NCBI GenBank assembly: GCA_030430075.1 | Contig: JAUIGN010000020.1 | Span: forward strand, 1-64,000 | Reading direction: 5' to 3' | Source of the DNA: a bacterium | GTDB taxonomy: Bacteria; Planctomycetota; Planctomycetia; Pirellulales; Pirellulaceae | DNA: 64,000 nucleotides | In this document: positions 1-9,614 of the stretch, one piece after another | Numbering within the stretch: position 1 is the first letter of the stretch | How the letters are laid out: each line of letters begins with the position of its first letter | Notes under the pieces: model-generated | The model's database searches: none | What the model was told of the DNA's origin: nothing | Seen by the model: the letters and a program-made list of their open reading frames with translations, nothing else | Made by a program: the position numbers and the translations under genes

Positions 1-108
1 AATTCCGCCAGGCATACACGCTGCGCGCCGAGAAGACCTATCGGCCCCAGGAAGCGGAACAAAACTTGCGCAACCATAGATCACCGAAACCCCAACTTTT
101 TGACAACC

Positions 109-128
109 CAGCGTTAGCCCCGGTTCAG
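109..128 (-). repeat. Partial reverse copy of dispersed repeat family II
   Basis: The bases GCGTTAGCCCCGGTTC are the reverse complement of GAACCGGGGCTAACGC, the first half of the repeat seen complete at 17716-17760 and 41395-41437. Only the first half is preserved here. Confidence 0.6.
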
Positions 129-449
129 AACCCCGGTTCAGTCGAAACCTGCCCAGACCGCGCTCAAACGCGTGCCGGTTGAGATGCGAGGCCATTTGGG
201 AACCGTCACCACCGACCATTACTACGCGGCGACTTGCCCTGAACGGTTGGTCGCTCATGACTCAACCGAGGTAGAAGCGATACCCTTCAATTCGAATTCG
301 GTGATAGAATCCTCAACGTGTTGGCTGGCAAAGCGTTAACGATTCCAGCAGGCATCTGCGGCTTTCCCGCTACTATCATCGTAAAACAACGCGACCTGCG
401 AGATCTCGTTGAACGGTACTGCATCTAGCGAATCAGGGAACTTCGGAAT

Positions 450-466
450 GTCATGCACAGCATGAC
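450..466. repeat. Perfect hairpin, left member of a pair flanking hrpA
   Basis: GTCATGC-ACA-GCATGAC is a perfect 7-bp stem with a 3-base loop, about 120 bp beyond the hrpA stop. Its reverse complement shares the core TCATGC-TGT-GCATGA with the hairpin at 4702-4724 on the other side of hrpA. There is no T-tract, so I do not call it an intrinsic terminator. Confidence 0.7.
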
Positions 467-531
467 CTACGGAAGTGCGAAATCTAATTGAACGGTGCCC
501 AGGCTACGGAAGTGCGAAATTCAATTGAACG
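467..531. repeat. Direct duplication, two 28-bp copies with 37-bp period
   Basis: Two copies starting CTACGGAAGTGCGAAAT and ending AATTGAACG lie at 467-494 and 504-531; they differ only by a CT/TC swap in the middle. The motif AATTGAACGG also recurs near 10779 and 39760. Confidence 0.75.
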
Positions 532-584
532 CGATTCGGGCTGACGCGCGCGGTAGCCCGTCATGGGTCCGAGGCTCTGCCTCG

Positions 585-3500
585 CTAGACCTTGGCCCAT
601 TGCTTGTCGAGCCGTTGCGGCGAGATCTTGATGGATGTTCCCAACTGTTGAGCAAAGAGCGAAACGCGGTACTCTTCCAGCATCCATCGATACTCGACCG
701 CCGCCGCCCGGCTGTCGTCGCGAGCGCCGCCGGCCGCGATCAGTTCGTCGTATCGCGCCAGGTGCGGCGCCAACTCCCGCATCGCCTGTTGATCGCGCGC
801 GCCGCCGCCGCTCCGCAGTTTTTCCAGTCGAGCCAACATGGCCCGAAAGAACCGCGGGTACTGTGTCAGCCAAGGCCAGGGCGTCGAGCACCAGAAGCCG
901 TCCGCAGTCAGCTCCGCCAACTGGCGACGCATGTCGGCAACGGCTTCGGCGAGTTGCTCGGAACGGGCATCGTCCAGGGCGATTTTGACCTCGTGGTAGG
1001 CCTGCAGGAGGGGAGCTACCAGCTTGCCCATCTCCTGGGCCGCGACCAGGAGTTGCCGACGACCCCTGCGACGCGCCGCCTGGAATGACTCGGCGTCGCG
1101 CGGCTGCGGTTGGCCGCGAAGAAAAGAGAGATCCGCGGCCAATTCGATGAGTTGATCCCGCAGTTCCCGCGCGTGTCCCATCGTCGACGCGAGCACGGCG
1201 GATTGGTCGATCAGCGGCAACCAATGCACCTGTGACTTGAGTTCACGGTGCTCGGCCAGGCAGAACAGGCGTCGCAGGCCGGCCCGTGTCTGCAGTTCGG
1301 CCGCCGCCGCGGTCGTGGCCAGCCCCAGTGACACCGAGTCGCCCTGGTCCTGCAACATGGGGAAGGCTTCCAGGACGAACTCGCCGCGCCGAATCTTGAC
1401 GCGTTCCGGCAGGTCTCCGAAGTCCCACTCGGTCATCCCCTCTCGCTGCCAGCGTTGATCGGAAACCACGTTGGCATCCGTGGGCCCGGAGATTCCCACT
1501 TCCGCGGCCAGGGCATCGAGATCACGGCCCTCGGCAATCGGCTTCCCGGATTCGTCGATCACGCGGACGTTCATGCGCAGATGGTGGGGAACTTTCTCCA
1601 GCTTGAAGTCACTGGCCTGCAACGCTTCGCTGCCGATCTTGCTGAGCGTTTCCGCGGCCACTGTGAGGAAATCCCCCTGGGCAAACGTCATCATCTCGGC
1701 CGCGCGCCGCGCCACGTCCGGGGCAGGGATAAAACTCCGCCGCAGCGACTTGGGCAGAGAACGAATCAAGGCGGTCAGCTTTTCTTCGACCCGGCCCGGC
1801 ACCAGCCACTCCAGGCGGCGCGCGTCCAGTTGCTGGAGACCCTCTTTCGGAACAGAGATCGTCATCCCATCATCCTGGTCGCCCGGCTGGAAACGATAGT
1901 CGATTTCGAGATTGAGCGAACCGGTATCGAACCGATCGGGGAAGGACCCTTGATCCTGTCCCTCGGACTCGCCAATCAGATCGCTCAGGGACATCTTCAG
2001 TCGATCTGCTTCAGCGCGCGAGGCACGTTTCAACCAGGCGTTCAGCGATGCCGCGTCGTAGACGTCCTCCGGCAGACGTTCTTCGTAAAACTCGAACTGC
2101 ACGGCATCACCGACCAGAAAATCGGTGGCGCGGGACTTGGCGCCCATCGTCCGCACATCAGCCAAAAGCCGCCGATTGTGCTCAACGAACTTGGGCAGCG
2201 AATCGAATTCGTCACCCACCAGAGCATGCTCGATGAAGAGCCGTCGAGCCACCGTGGGATCGTGCGGGGCGTACGGACGCCGCCGTCCGGCGACGATCAA
2301 CAGTCCGAACAGTGTCACCTTCTCAGAGGCCAGCACCGTGCCGCTCTTTCTGGACCAGAACGGATCCGAGTACGACCGCTTGACCAGGTGACCGGCCAGC
2401 GGTTCGATCCAGTTCGGTTGTATCCGACCCACCGTTCGCAGGTAGCGCCGCGACGTCTCCACGGCCTCGCCGGCCACGATCCACTTGGGGCGGACTTGAA
2501 ACGCTGCCGATCCCGGCCAAATAAAGAACGACGTCCCTCCGGCACCTTCGTACTCGTTGCCGTCGCGGCGCATGGCCACATTCGACAGTAAACCGCACAA
2601 GAGTGCCCGGTGGATCGAATCGGAATCGTCCTTTCGCCCGGCGATCTTGAGGCCGTTCTCGGTAACCAACTGCCGCAGTTGGCGATGCACGTCTTGCCAC
2701 TCGCGAATCCGCAGGAACGAGAGAAAATTCTGCTGGCAGGCCTTGCGGATCTGGCTTCGTGACAGTTTTTCCCGCAGCCCGTGAAAGAAGTCCCAAAGGT
2801 TGAGCAGCGTCAGAAAGTCCGAATCTTCATGGGTGAACCTGGCGTGGGCTTCATCGGCCTGCTTCCGCTTTTCCACCGGGCGATCGCGGACATCCTGGAC
2901 CTCCAGAGCCGCCGCGATGATCAACATCTCAGCGAGACAGTTCTCCTGGTCCGCGGCCACAATCATCCGCGCGATCCGCGGATCGATGGGAAACCGGCTG
3001 AGTTGCTTCCCCACATCGGTCAGGCGGCGATGGGCGTCGACCGCCCCCAGCTCGAACAGCGTCTTGTAGCCGTCGTTGACGGCGTCGGTGCGAGGCGGAT
3101 CGAGGAAGGGAAACCGATCGACCGCACCCAGGCGGAGCGAAAGCATCCGGAGAATCACCGCGGCCAGGTTCGTGCGGCGAATCTCCGGTGTCGTGTACTG
3201 GTCGCGGCTCGCGTAGTCTTTCTCCGCATATAGGCGAATGCAGATTCCCGGTCCCAGGCGCCCGCATCGCCCCTGGCGTTGGTCGGCAGACGCGCGGGAG
3301 ATCGGTTCGATCGGCAACCGCTGTACCTTCGACCTCGCCGCGTAGCGGCTGATCCGCGCGGTTCCCGTGTCGATCACGTAGCGAATCCCTGGCACGGTTA
3401 CGGAGGATTCGGCCACGTTGGTCGCCAGGACCATCCGCCGTGTCCGCCCCCCGGGCCGAAACACCTTGTTTTGTTCCGCGGTCGAAAGCCGTCCGTAGAG

Positions 3501-4505
3501 AGGCAGAATCTGTATCGGCTCGGGCCCGCCAAACGACCGGCTCCGCAACCGTTTGGCCACTTCCATGATCTCACGTTCGGTGGGCAGAAAGGTGAGAATA
3601 TCACCGGGGCCCTCATGGCAAAGTTCCGCTGCCGCCTCGGCGATTTGATCCGCCAATGATGGCGGTTCGTCCCGGTCGTCCACGGGCTCATAACCCCGAT
3701 AACGCACTTCGACCGGGTAGGTACGCCCGGAGACCTCAATGATGGGCACCTCCTGGCTTCCCGTTGAGAAATGAGCTGCGAAACTCTGGGCATCGATCGT
3801 GGCCGATGTGATGATCACCCGCAGGTCAGGCCGCCGCGGCAGGATGTTCTTCAGGTACCCGATGAGAAAGTCAATGTTCAGCGAACGCTCGTGGGCTTCG
3901 TCGACGATAATCGTGTCGTACCGATCCAGAAACCGGTCACCTTGCGTCTCTGCCAACATGATCCCGTCGGTCATCAATTTGATGTACGAATCCGGTCTGG
4001 TCGTGTCCGTGAAGCGGATCTGAAACCCGACATGTTCACCGACGGACGACTTGAGTTCGTCGGCCAAGCGGGCGGCAATCGTCCGTGCCGCGACCCGCCG
4101 CGGCTGGGTGTGACCGATCAAGCCGGCCACGCCGCGACCGATATCCAGACAGATCTTGGGCAGTTGGGTCGACTTGCCCGAGCCGGTCTCGCCGCAGATG
4201 ACGATGACCTGGTGCTGCCGAATGGCGGCGGCGATTTCGTCGCGCCGCGCCAAAATGGGCAGGTCGAGATCGAAGTCCAGTGCGGGCCGATTCGCCTCCC
4301 GCCGCCGGCGCCGTTGCACCGACGTCTCCAGCCGCGCCGCCAATTGCCTGCAATGGCGGTCCGTCGGCTTCCCCTTCTTGGCCGCCTCCCGGATGTTCTG
4401 CAACTGACGGCGCAAACGGAACCGGTCCACCTGCATCGCCTGATCGATCTGGCGAGCCAGGTCACGGAATGAAATCTCGGTCGGTTCGCCGCTCACTTCA
4501 GTCAT
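585..4505 (-). CDS. hrpA: ATP-dependent RNA helicase HrpA (DEAH box)
   Basis: This 1306-residue protein matches the size of long bacterial HrpA helicases (about 1300 residues in E. coli). It is a cytoplasmic DEAH-box NTPase that remodels RNA; HrpA is linked in the literature to mRNA processing and stalled ribosomes. Visible motifs: Walker A GETGSGKST from residue 105, DEAH at 202-205, SAT at 234-236, and the QRQGRCGR arginine-finger motif near residue 415. The C-terminal half, beyond the helicase core, winged-helix and OB-like regions, corresponds to the HrpA-specific DUF3418 domain. The ATG at 4505 begins an acidic-basic leader before the conserved region, as expected for the family. It is followed on the same strand by nothing in the window and is separated from the DUF1501 gene by about 320 bp, so it is probably its own transcription unit. 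Confidence 0.95.
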   Translation of the reverse strand: MTEVSGEPTEISFRDLARQIDQAMQVDRFRLRRQLQNIREAAKKGKPTDRHCRQLAARLETSVQRRRRREANRPALDFDLDLPILARRDEIAAAIRQHQVIVICGETGSGKSTQLPKICLDIGRGVAGLIGHTQPRRVAARTIAARLADELKSSVGEHVGFQIRFTDTTRPDSYIKLMTDGIMLAETQGDRFLDRYDTIIVDEAHERSLNIDFLIGYLKNILPRRPDLRVIITSATIDAQSFAAHFSTGSQEVPIIEVSGRTYPVEVRYRGYEPVDDRDEPPSLADQIAEAAAELCHEGPGDILTFLPTEREIMEVAKRLRSRSFGGPEPIQILPLYGRLSTAEQNKVFRPGGRTRRMVLATNVAESSVTVPGIRYVIDTGTARISRYAARSKVQRLPIEPISRASADQRQGRCGRLGPGICIRLYAEKDYASRDQYTTPEIRRTNLAAVILRMLSLRLGAVDRFPFLDPPRTDAVNDGYKTLFELGAVDAHRRLTDVGKQLSRFPIDPRIARMIVAADQENCLAEMLIIAAALEVQDVRDRPVEKRKQADEAHARFTHEDSDFLTLLNLWDFFHGLREKLSRSQIRKACQQNFLSFLRIREWQDVHRQLRQLVTENGLKIAGRKDDSDSIHRALLCGLLSNVAMRRDGNEYEGAGGTSFFIWPGSAAFQVRPKWIVAGEAVETSRRYLRTVGRIQPNWIEPLAGHLVKRSYSDPFWSRKSGTVLASEKVTLFGLLIVAGRRRPYAPHDPTVARRLFIEHALVGDEFDSLPKFVEHNRRLLADVRTMGAKSRATDFLVGDAVQFEFYEERLPEDVYDAASLNAWLKRASRAEADRLKMSLSDLIGESEGQDQGSFPDRFDTGSLNLEIDYRFQPGDQDDGMTISVPKEGLQQLDARRLEWLVPGRVEEKLTALIRSLPKSLRRSFIPAPDVARRAAEMMTFAQGDFLTVAAETLSKIGSEALQASDFKLEKVPHHLRMNVRVIDESGKPIAEGRDLDALAAEVGISGPTDANVVSDQRWQREGMTEWDFGDLPERVKIRRGEFVLEAFPMLQDQGDSVSLGLATTAAAAELQTRAGLRRLFCLAEHRELKSQVHWLPLIDQSAVLASTMGHARELRDQLIELAADLSFLRGQPQPRDAESFQAARRRGRRQLLVAAQEMGKLVAPLLQAYHEVKIALDDARSEQLAEAVADMRRQLAELTADGFWCSTPWPWLTQYPRFFRAMLARLEKLRSGGGARDQQAMRELAPHLARYDELIAAGGARDDSRAAAVEYRWMLEEYRVSLFAQQLGTSIKISPQRLDKQWAKV

Positions 4506-4701
4506 CGGATCGAAAAAGGGAAGAGGGCCAGTTCATGCATCCCAAGCATGCATCATAGCCCAACGGACCGTTCCGGGATTCGGGACGTCTTCCCTTTTCC
4601 GGGCAGCTCGAAAACGGGCCATCGATGACCTGTCGGAGGCGGCCACCTGCCGGCGACGGCAGCTGCACGTCACCTGAGGCCGTCGGATTCCTGCCATTCC
4701 G

Positions 4702-4724
4702 TGCGTCATGCTGTGCATGACGCA
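4702..4724. repeat. Perfect 10-bp hairpin, right member of the pair flanking hrpA
   Basis: TGCGTCATGC-TGT-GCATGACGCA is a perfect 10-bp stem with a 3-base loop in the gap between the DUF1501 stop (4825) and the hrpA start (4505). The inner core matches the hairpin at 450-466 in opposite orientation. Lying just past the DUF1501 stop it could stop or stabilise that transcript, but it lacks a T-run. Confidence 0.75.
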
Positions 4725-4824
4725 ATCCGGTCGGGCGTCGCGCCGGAACGTGTCATCCAAAATTGCCCACGCGTCCCGACCGCTGAAGTTGGGAAACGTG
4801 TTTTTGACTCGTTCAACGCGCGGC

Positions 4825-6123
4825 TCAGGCCAGCAATTCGTCAATGGCCTGGTAGGCCGGGTCCGCGATCGGCATGGCGCGGCCGTCGATATCGAAGTGG
4901 CCGGTCGAATCGACGCCGACCGCCTGCAAATAGGTGTGGAACAGGTGGCCGTGGTCGACCTCACGATCCTCGACCTTGGTTCCATTCGCATTGGTTTTGC
5001 CGATGATCGCGCCGCTTTGAATGCCGGTGCCACCCAGGCAGATCGACCAGGCGGTTCCCCAATGATCGCGACCGTAGTTCTGGTTGATGTTGGGCGTCCG
5101 TCCAAACTCGGAGAGCACCACCACCAACGTCGATTCCAGCATCCCGCGGTCCGCCAGGTCGGCGATCAAGGTTGCAAACGGCGTATCAAACTCGCCCAAC
5201 TGCTCGAGGTGGAAATTGAAGTTTTCGTTGTGCGTATCATAGTTCGAATGCGTGACTTGCACGAAGGTGATGTCATTCTCCAGCAGGCGCCGGGCGAGCA
5301 GGCAATGGCGGCCGAAGTCGTGCTTGCCATAACGGTCCTGATCCGCTTGGGGTTCCTTGGCAACATCAAACACGTCGCGCTGCTTCATCAGTTCGAGTGC
5401 TTGTTCGTAGTTGGCCGTGTAGGCGTCGGTCATCGCGGTCCGACGACGCATGGCAAACCGTTCGTTTGCGCGTCGACGGAACGCATGCCGTTGCCGTTCC
5501 GATACCTCGGTCACCGCGGACGGTCGATCGGTATTCTGGGGCGGCTTGCCGTTGCCCATGGAGATGCTGGCGAACTGCGGCCCCAAGTAGGCCGCGTCAT
5601 TGCTGCGACCTCCACTGCCGCCGGCCGATATCACAATATGACCGGGCAGCGACCTGGAGGGGTCATTCAGTGCCTTGGCCGCCACGGCACCGATGCGGGG
5701 AAAGTCTCCGGCAGGTGTCCTTCGCCGACCGGTCTGCATCAGGTACTGGCCCTTGCCGTGGTCATTTTCCTTGGTATTGATGCTCCGCACCAGCGCCAGA
5801 TGGTGCATCTGCCTGGCGGTTTGCGGCAGCAGTTCGCAGATGTGCATCCCGGGCACGGACGTCTCGATGGCACGAAACGGTCCACCGGTCGCTGCGCCCG
5901 GCTTCGGATCCCAACTTTCCAACTGGCTCAATCCACCCGCCATGTTGACAACCAGGACCCGCTTCTGGTCACGAGCCAGCTTCTCGGACGCCTGTGGAGC
6001 GGCCAGCGCACCCAGCCCACCAACCACGGCCCCACTGGCGAGCGTTCCACCGGCCATCGCCCCCATAAACTGCCTCCGCGCCAGCAAATGGTCGGCCGAT
6101 CCGCACGCGTACGAGCATCTCAT
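4825..6123 (-). CDS. DUF1501 domain protein, Tat-type leader
   Basis: A 432-residue member of the DUF1501 family, expanded in planctomycetes and related to alkaline-phosphatase/sulfatase-fold proteins; no biochemical activity is established. The N-terminus has a twin-arginine-like motif (ARRQFM, arginines 16-17) followed by an Ala/Gly hydrophobic stretch to about residue 43, predicting export by Tat. Family marks include NMAGGLSQLESWDPKP at about 60-75, SEFGRTP around 338-344 and the downstream GRDHW. It lies 64 bp downstream of the DUF1549/DUF1553 gene on the same strand, the standard planctomycete pairing, so the two probably form an operon and act together outside the cytoplasm. Binding of sulfated or other complex polysaccharide substrates has been suggested for such pairs, but that is inference. 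Confidence 0.92.
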   Translation of the reverse strand: MRCSYACGSADHLLARRQFMGAMAGGTLASGAVVGGLGALAAPQASEKLARDQKRVLVVNMAGGLSQLESWDPKPGAATGGPFRAIETSVPGMHICELLPQTARQMHHLALVRSINTKENDHGKGQYLMQTGRRRTPAGDFPRIGAVAAKALNDPSRSLPGHIVISAGGSGGRSNDAAYLGPQFASISMGNGKPPQNTDRPSAVTEVSERQRHAFRRRANERFAMRRRTAMTDAYTANYEQALELMKQRDVFDVAKEPQADQDRYGKHDFGRHCLLARRLLENDITFVQVTHSNYDTHNENFNFHLEQLGEFDTPFATLIADLADRGMLESTLVVVLSEFGRTPNINQNYGRDHWGTAWSICLGGTGIQSGAIIGKTNANGTKVEDREVDHGHLFHTYLQAVGVDSTGHFDIDGRAMPIADPAYQAIDELLA

Positions 6124-6187
6124 GATTCATGTTCCTGTGGACTATGGGGTGTCGCCAATTCGCCCGTCGACGCGACGCGGCGAACGC

Positions 6188-9064
6188 TCAATAACGAAAA
6201 CGAAATTCGGCCGAAGACATCAGTCCCCAGGCCATTTCCATGACGGCTGCCGGTTTTTCCTGGGGCCGCTCCGCCAGATAATCCCTGACATCGGTGATCT
6301 CTGCGGAACTGGGGCGCCTGGTCAGCACGCTCATATAGAGCTCTTCGGCCAGTGCCGCCGGATCTTCGATCTTGCCGAGCCGGTCCGTCAAATTACCTGC
6401 TGCCGGATTGAGCCAGGACTGCAGCGTACCCGCATTGGCCAGGAACAGGGCCTGGTCGACCGTCGCGAAAAAATCGGTCTGGGGTTGGCCGCCCGCGTGG
6501 CCGAACAAGTCGACGAACTTCTTGACATTTGAATTCAACTTTTCGTAGACGGCCGCTTCGATCGCCTGCTCACGGGCCCGCAGCCGCGCCGGGTCGTCAG
6601 GCTGCTGGGGATCCAGGGGCAGTTTCTTGTCGACTTCGGCCGCCGCGGCCACCCGCTGCCGGTCCACCTGCCCGCTGGCCTGCATCAAACTCCAGGCCAA
6701 CTGCTCTGGGCTCAACGGCACAATGGGCGAGGCGAAGAAGCGGTCGCTCCATCCGCCCAGCAGTTGCTCCCGTTGCTCGCGAGCCGCTCGTTGCTCCGAC
6801 TCCAATTGCGTCTGATGCTCGACGAGCTTCGCTTCGCCGCTCGCCACGCGCTGTTCGAGCTGCGCGACCTGCTGCAGGGCCTCCTCATATTCTTTCGTCG
6901 CGACACGCAGACGTTCAACGAGCACGGCGGTCGCCTGGCGCTTGGCTTCGTGCTGCTTCTGCAACTCGGCCAGTTCGTTGCCTAACGCTGCGCGGCGGGC
7001 TTGAACCGCATCAGCCGCCGCCTTCAGCTCGGCATCTTTCGGCAACTTTCCGGCGGCCTGGCGGGCGCTTTCCGCCGCGGCGGCGACCAGCTTGAGGCCC
7101 TCGTCGCGGCCGGCCACCTGAGCGGCCAGTTGCTGTAGCGCCGACTCCGCGGCCTGATGTTGCGCCTGGGCATCCGTGACGGCCGCCTGTCGTTGAGCGC
7201 GTGTCATCGTGATCTTGGCGAGCATCTCCCGCGTGTTGGCCAGATCCGCCGTGGCGGTCTCCAGCATCCGGCCGGCGGCTTGCGCAGCCGATTGGTGCTG
7301 CCTCAATTCGACCAGTTCGGTAGCGAACGCCAGTTGGCTCTCCAATTGCGCAAGAGACGACTGCTCTGCCTCGAACTTCTTTTGGGCCGTGCGGACGGGC
7401 TGCCGAGTGGCGTCCAGTTTCTTGTTTTCTGCTTGCAGGCGAGCGGCCACGGCAGCGGCCGCCTGGCGGGCATCGGCGAGCGTCTTGGCGGTCGCCGCTG
7501 CGGGAGGCTTCAAGGCATCCGCCTGCTTCTGCGCGGCAGATACTTCCGCATTCAGTCGTTCGAACCGTGTAGCAATGGTCTGCGCGGCGGCAACCAGTTC
7601 CTTTTCGTCAGGCAGTTTGGCGGCTGCAAGATTGGCATGCTTCGTCGCGACATCGAGGGCGTTGGCAATGTCCTGCTTCGCCGCCAGGGCCGCCTGGGCC
7701 TCGGTCAATTTCTGGGCCGCTTCATCAGCCTTCTTTTGGCTGTTGCTGACGACGGCCTTGGCGTTCGTGTGTTCATCGGCTACCGCGACGGAGGCCGCCT
7801 GGGCGGCATCGAATCGTTGGCGCGTTTCGGCGGCTTCGCGGCGAGCGGCCTCCAGCCGCGCCTTGGCCGCGTCGCGTTGTTCGGTGAGTTCGGCAAGTTG
7901 CTGAGCCGCCTGCGTTGCCTGGGCTTGAAGGTCGGTCGGCCCGTTGAGCGACAACTGGTAAGTTTGCGAAAGGGCCAGTTCGCGGAGGAATGCCCGGATG
8001 TCGAATTTCATCTCGACAAACGCCTCCGCCAGGAGGTCCAAGAGGGCCGGATGCGCTGCCGGGTTCAGTGGATGATGGAGGTCGACCGGATCAACCAGTC
8101 CCTGCCCCATCATGTGCCCCCAAAGGCGATTCACGATGTTGCGATTGAATCGCTGGTTCGTTCCATCAGTCGCCAGCTCTGCCAACATCGCTCGACGGCT
8201 GTGCTTGGGTATCGGCCGCACCTTGCTGGCCGGTTTGACAACGTATTCCTCGCCGGCAGCAAAAACCGGTTCGTCGATCGTCACGTCACCAGGCAAGCGG
8301 GGCCGCGTGCGTCCATTCTCCTTGGTGAAGACCGACGTAAACTTGACATCGCCTTCTGCCTTCTCAGCAAAGAAGACCGTCTTGTCCTTGGAATCTTCCG
8401 TGAAGAGAAAGCCCCGGCTCAGAAAGGCATACAGCCCGTAGTAATCCGCCTGGTAGTAGTCATCGATCAGCGGATGGTCATGGCACTGACAACACTGCAT
8501 GTCCATTCCAAAGAAGACACGGCCCGTATCACGGGTCAACAGGTTTGGCTCGCCGTCGCGAAACAGATAGAAGGCGGACGCCGCCCGGATCTTCTCATCG
8601 GTACCGTCGGCCCCCAGGATCTCGCGGGCGAGTTGGTCCCACGGCTTGTTGTTGGCGACCGACTCACGGAGGTAGGCCTCCCATTCGGCACGCTTGACGT
8701 GTTTCGCAGAGCGGCGTTCCATCATCATGATGTCGAGGACCCGCGCCAGGTGCCTGGTATGCTCCGGCGAATTCAATAGCCGATCAACCGTCGCGGCCCG
8801 CTTGTCCGGCGACTTGTCCTCCAGGAACGCGCGGGCCTCATCGGCCGGCGGAACCATCCCCACCAGGTCCAAATAGACGCGCCGCAAGAACTCACCATCC
8901 GCAGCGGGTCCTGCCATGCTGCCCCAACTGGCTTGCTTCAGCTGTTGGTCGATCCGCACATGCAACGGTTCGCTCGCGTCAGCCGCCCGATCAAACCGGG
9001 AACCGAATACCAGCAACAACAGCAAGCAAGCACGCAGGCAGCAGATAGGTCGACGCCGGGCCAT
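6188..9064 (-). CDS. DUF1549/DUF1553 protein with a long coiled-coil insertion
   Basis: Exported planctomycete protein with an N-terminal DUF1549 region (about residues 35-240) and a DUF1553 region whose two halves are separated. The start chosen is the ATG at 9064 (MARRRPICCL), which opens directly onto a signal peptide (about 1-27); the frame extends 47 codons further without such features. Residues 191-195 read CCQCH, a CxxCH heme-binding pattern, followed by DHP. From about residue 378 to 768 the sequence is Ala/Gln/Glu/Lys-rich heptad-like coiled coil, dominated by QAA, AEL and RLEA patterns; the DUF1553 signature then resumes (PLSPEQLAWSLMQASG, later LFLANAG and LTRRPSSAE). Most family members lack such an insertion. 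It precedes the DUF1501 gene by 64 bp, and the pair is probably co-transcribed. Confidence 0.9.
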   Translation of the reverse strand: MARRRPICCLRACLLLLLVFGSRFDRAADASEPLHVRIDQQLKQASWGSMAGPAADGEFLRRVYLDLVGMVPPADEARAFLEDKSPDKRAATVDRLLNSPEHTRHLARVLDIMMMERRSAKHVKRAEWEAYLRESVANNKPWDQLAREILGADGTDEKIRAASAFYLFRDGEPNLLTRDTGRVFFGMDMQCCQCHDHPLIDDYYQADYYGLYAFLSRGFLFTEDSKDKTVFFAEKAEGDVKFTSVFTKENGRTRPRLPGDVTIDEPVFAAGEEYVVKPASKVRPIPKHSRRAMLAELATDGTNQRFNRNIVNRLWGHMMGQGLVDPVDLHHPLNPAAHPALLDLLAEAFVEMKFDIRAFLRELALSQTYQLSLNGPTDLQAQATQAAQQLAELTEQRDAAKARLEAARREAAETRQRFDAAQAASVAVADEHTNAKAVVSNSQKKADEAAQKLTEAQAALAAKQDIANALDVATKHANLAAAKLPDEKELVAAAQTIATRFERLNAEVSAAQKQADALKPPAAATAKTLADARQAAAAVAARLQAENKKLDATRQPVRTAQKKFEAEQSSLAQLESQLAFATELVELRQHQSAAQAAGRMLETATADLANTREMLAKITMTRAQRQAAVTDAQAQHQAAESALQQLAAQVAGRDEGLKLVAAAAESARQAAGKLPKDAELKAAADAVQARRAALGNELAELQKQHEAKRQATAVLVERLRVATKEYEEALQQVAQLEQRVASGEAKLVEHQTQLESEQRAAREQREQLLGGWSDRFFASPIVPLSPEQLAWSLMQASGQVDRQRVAAAAEVDKKLPLDPQQPDDPARLRAREQAIEAAVYEKLNSNVKKFVDLFGHAGGQPQTDFFATVDQALFLANAGTLQSWLNPAAGNLTDRLGKIEDPAALAEELYMSVLTRRPSSAEITDVRDYLAERPQEKPAAVMEMAWGLMSSAEFRFRY

Positions 9065-9614
9065 TCGCGGTTGCCTTTCGTGGGGTGATTGGGATGCGAG
9101 GAGTCTGGGGGGAGCCATCGATCGGGACAGGCTTACCAAACGACCGAAAGTCCGCGGCCGAAGACGGCAGTGGCTAACGCCCGCCCACTCATCGAAGCAT
9201 CTCAATATGTTAAGGAACGGAATTCCGCCAGGTCAAGCGCACTCGCTGCAAACCCCTGCAAAATGAGACCTTGCGACGGCCTCGCAGCGATGGTCCGCGC
9301 GTCGATCGGCAGCGCCGCGCGTCGTTCGGAAAAACGGTTGCCGGGACGCCGGCCGGGTGCTGCCGGCAGCGGCTCGGTCGGGCGCGGTCCGATGTGGGAT
9401 GGTCGCCGGTTGACGCACTTCCTGGCGAATCTACACTGTTAGCGGACTTCTCATTTCCCGCCACCAACAGCCCTCCCGAGCCCGACGGTCCGCGGATTCG
9501 GCTGCGTGCCTCGACGTTCGGCCGCAGCGAAACCTTGGCCCTGAGTCATTCCGTCCGACACGCTTCCGTTCATCGCGGGCCGGGGCCGGCTCCTAGCAGA
9601 TCACCAGACCACCC
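9065..9614. promoter_or_regulatory. Divergent intergenic region, presumed to hold two promoters
   Basis: About 550 bp separate the leftward DUF1549/DUF1553 gene from the rightward HEAT-repeat gene, so both promoters should lie here. I cannot point to convincing -35/-10 boxes. A degraded repeat-II fragment (GTGGCTAACGCCCG) sits near 9168-9185. Open frames on both strands lack recognisable features and I do not annotate them. Confidence 0.45.

Larger units (their letters stand above)
1..584. other. Left-edge intergenic stretch, no gene supported
   Basis: No reading frame here resembles a protein I recognise. One frame is open from the window edge to a stop near 183, but it runs through a dispersed-repeat copy and has no recognisable motif, so it may at most be the tail of a gene outside the window. 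The stretch holds a reverse copy of the GGGGCTAACG repeat (about 109-128), a small perfect hairpin (450-466) and a 37-bp-period duplication (467-531), all downstream of the hrpA stop codon. Confidence 0.5.

Noticed and set aside
2..183. Possible tail of a gene crossing the left edge
   Set aside because: The open frame contains a repeat fragment and no recognisable motif, so I cannot support a gene.
484..1224. 246-codon frame overlapping the hrpA 3' end
   Set aside because: It lies in another frame of the clearly coding hrpA sequence and is Arg/Gly/Ala-rich without domains, a by-product of high GC.
4708..6243. 511-codon plus-strand frame
   Set aside because: It is the antisense shadow of the DUF1501 gene, which has full family motifs and a Tat leader.
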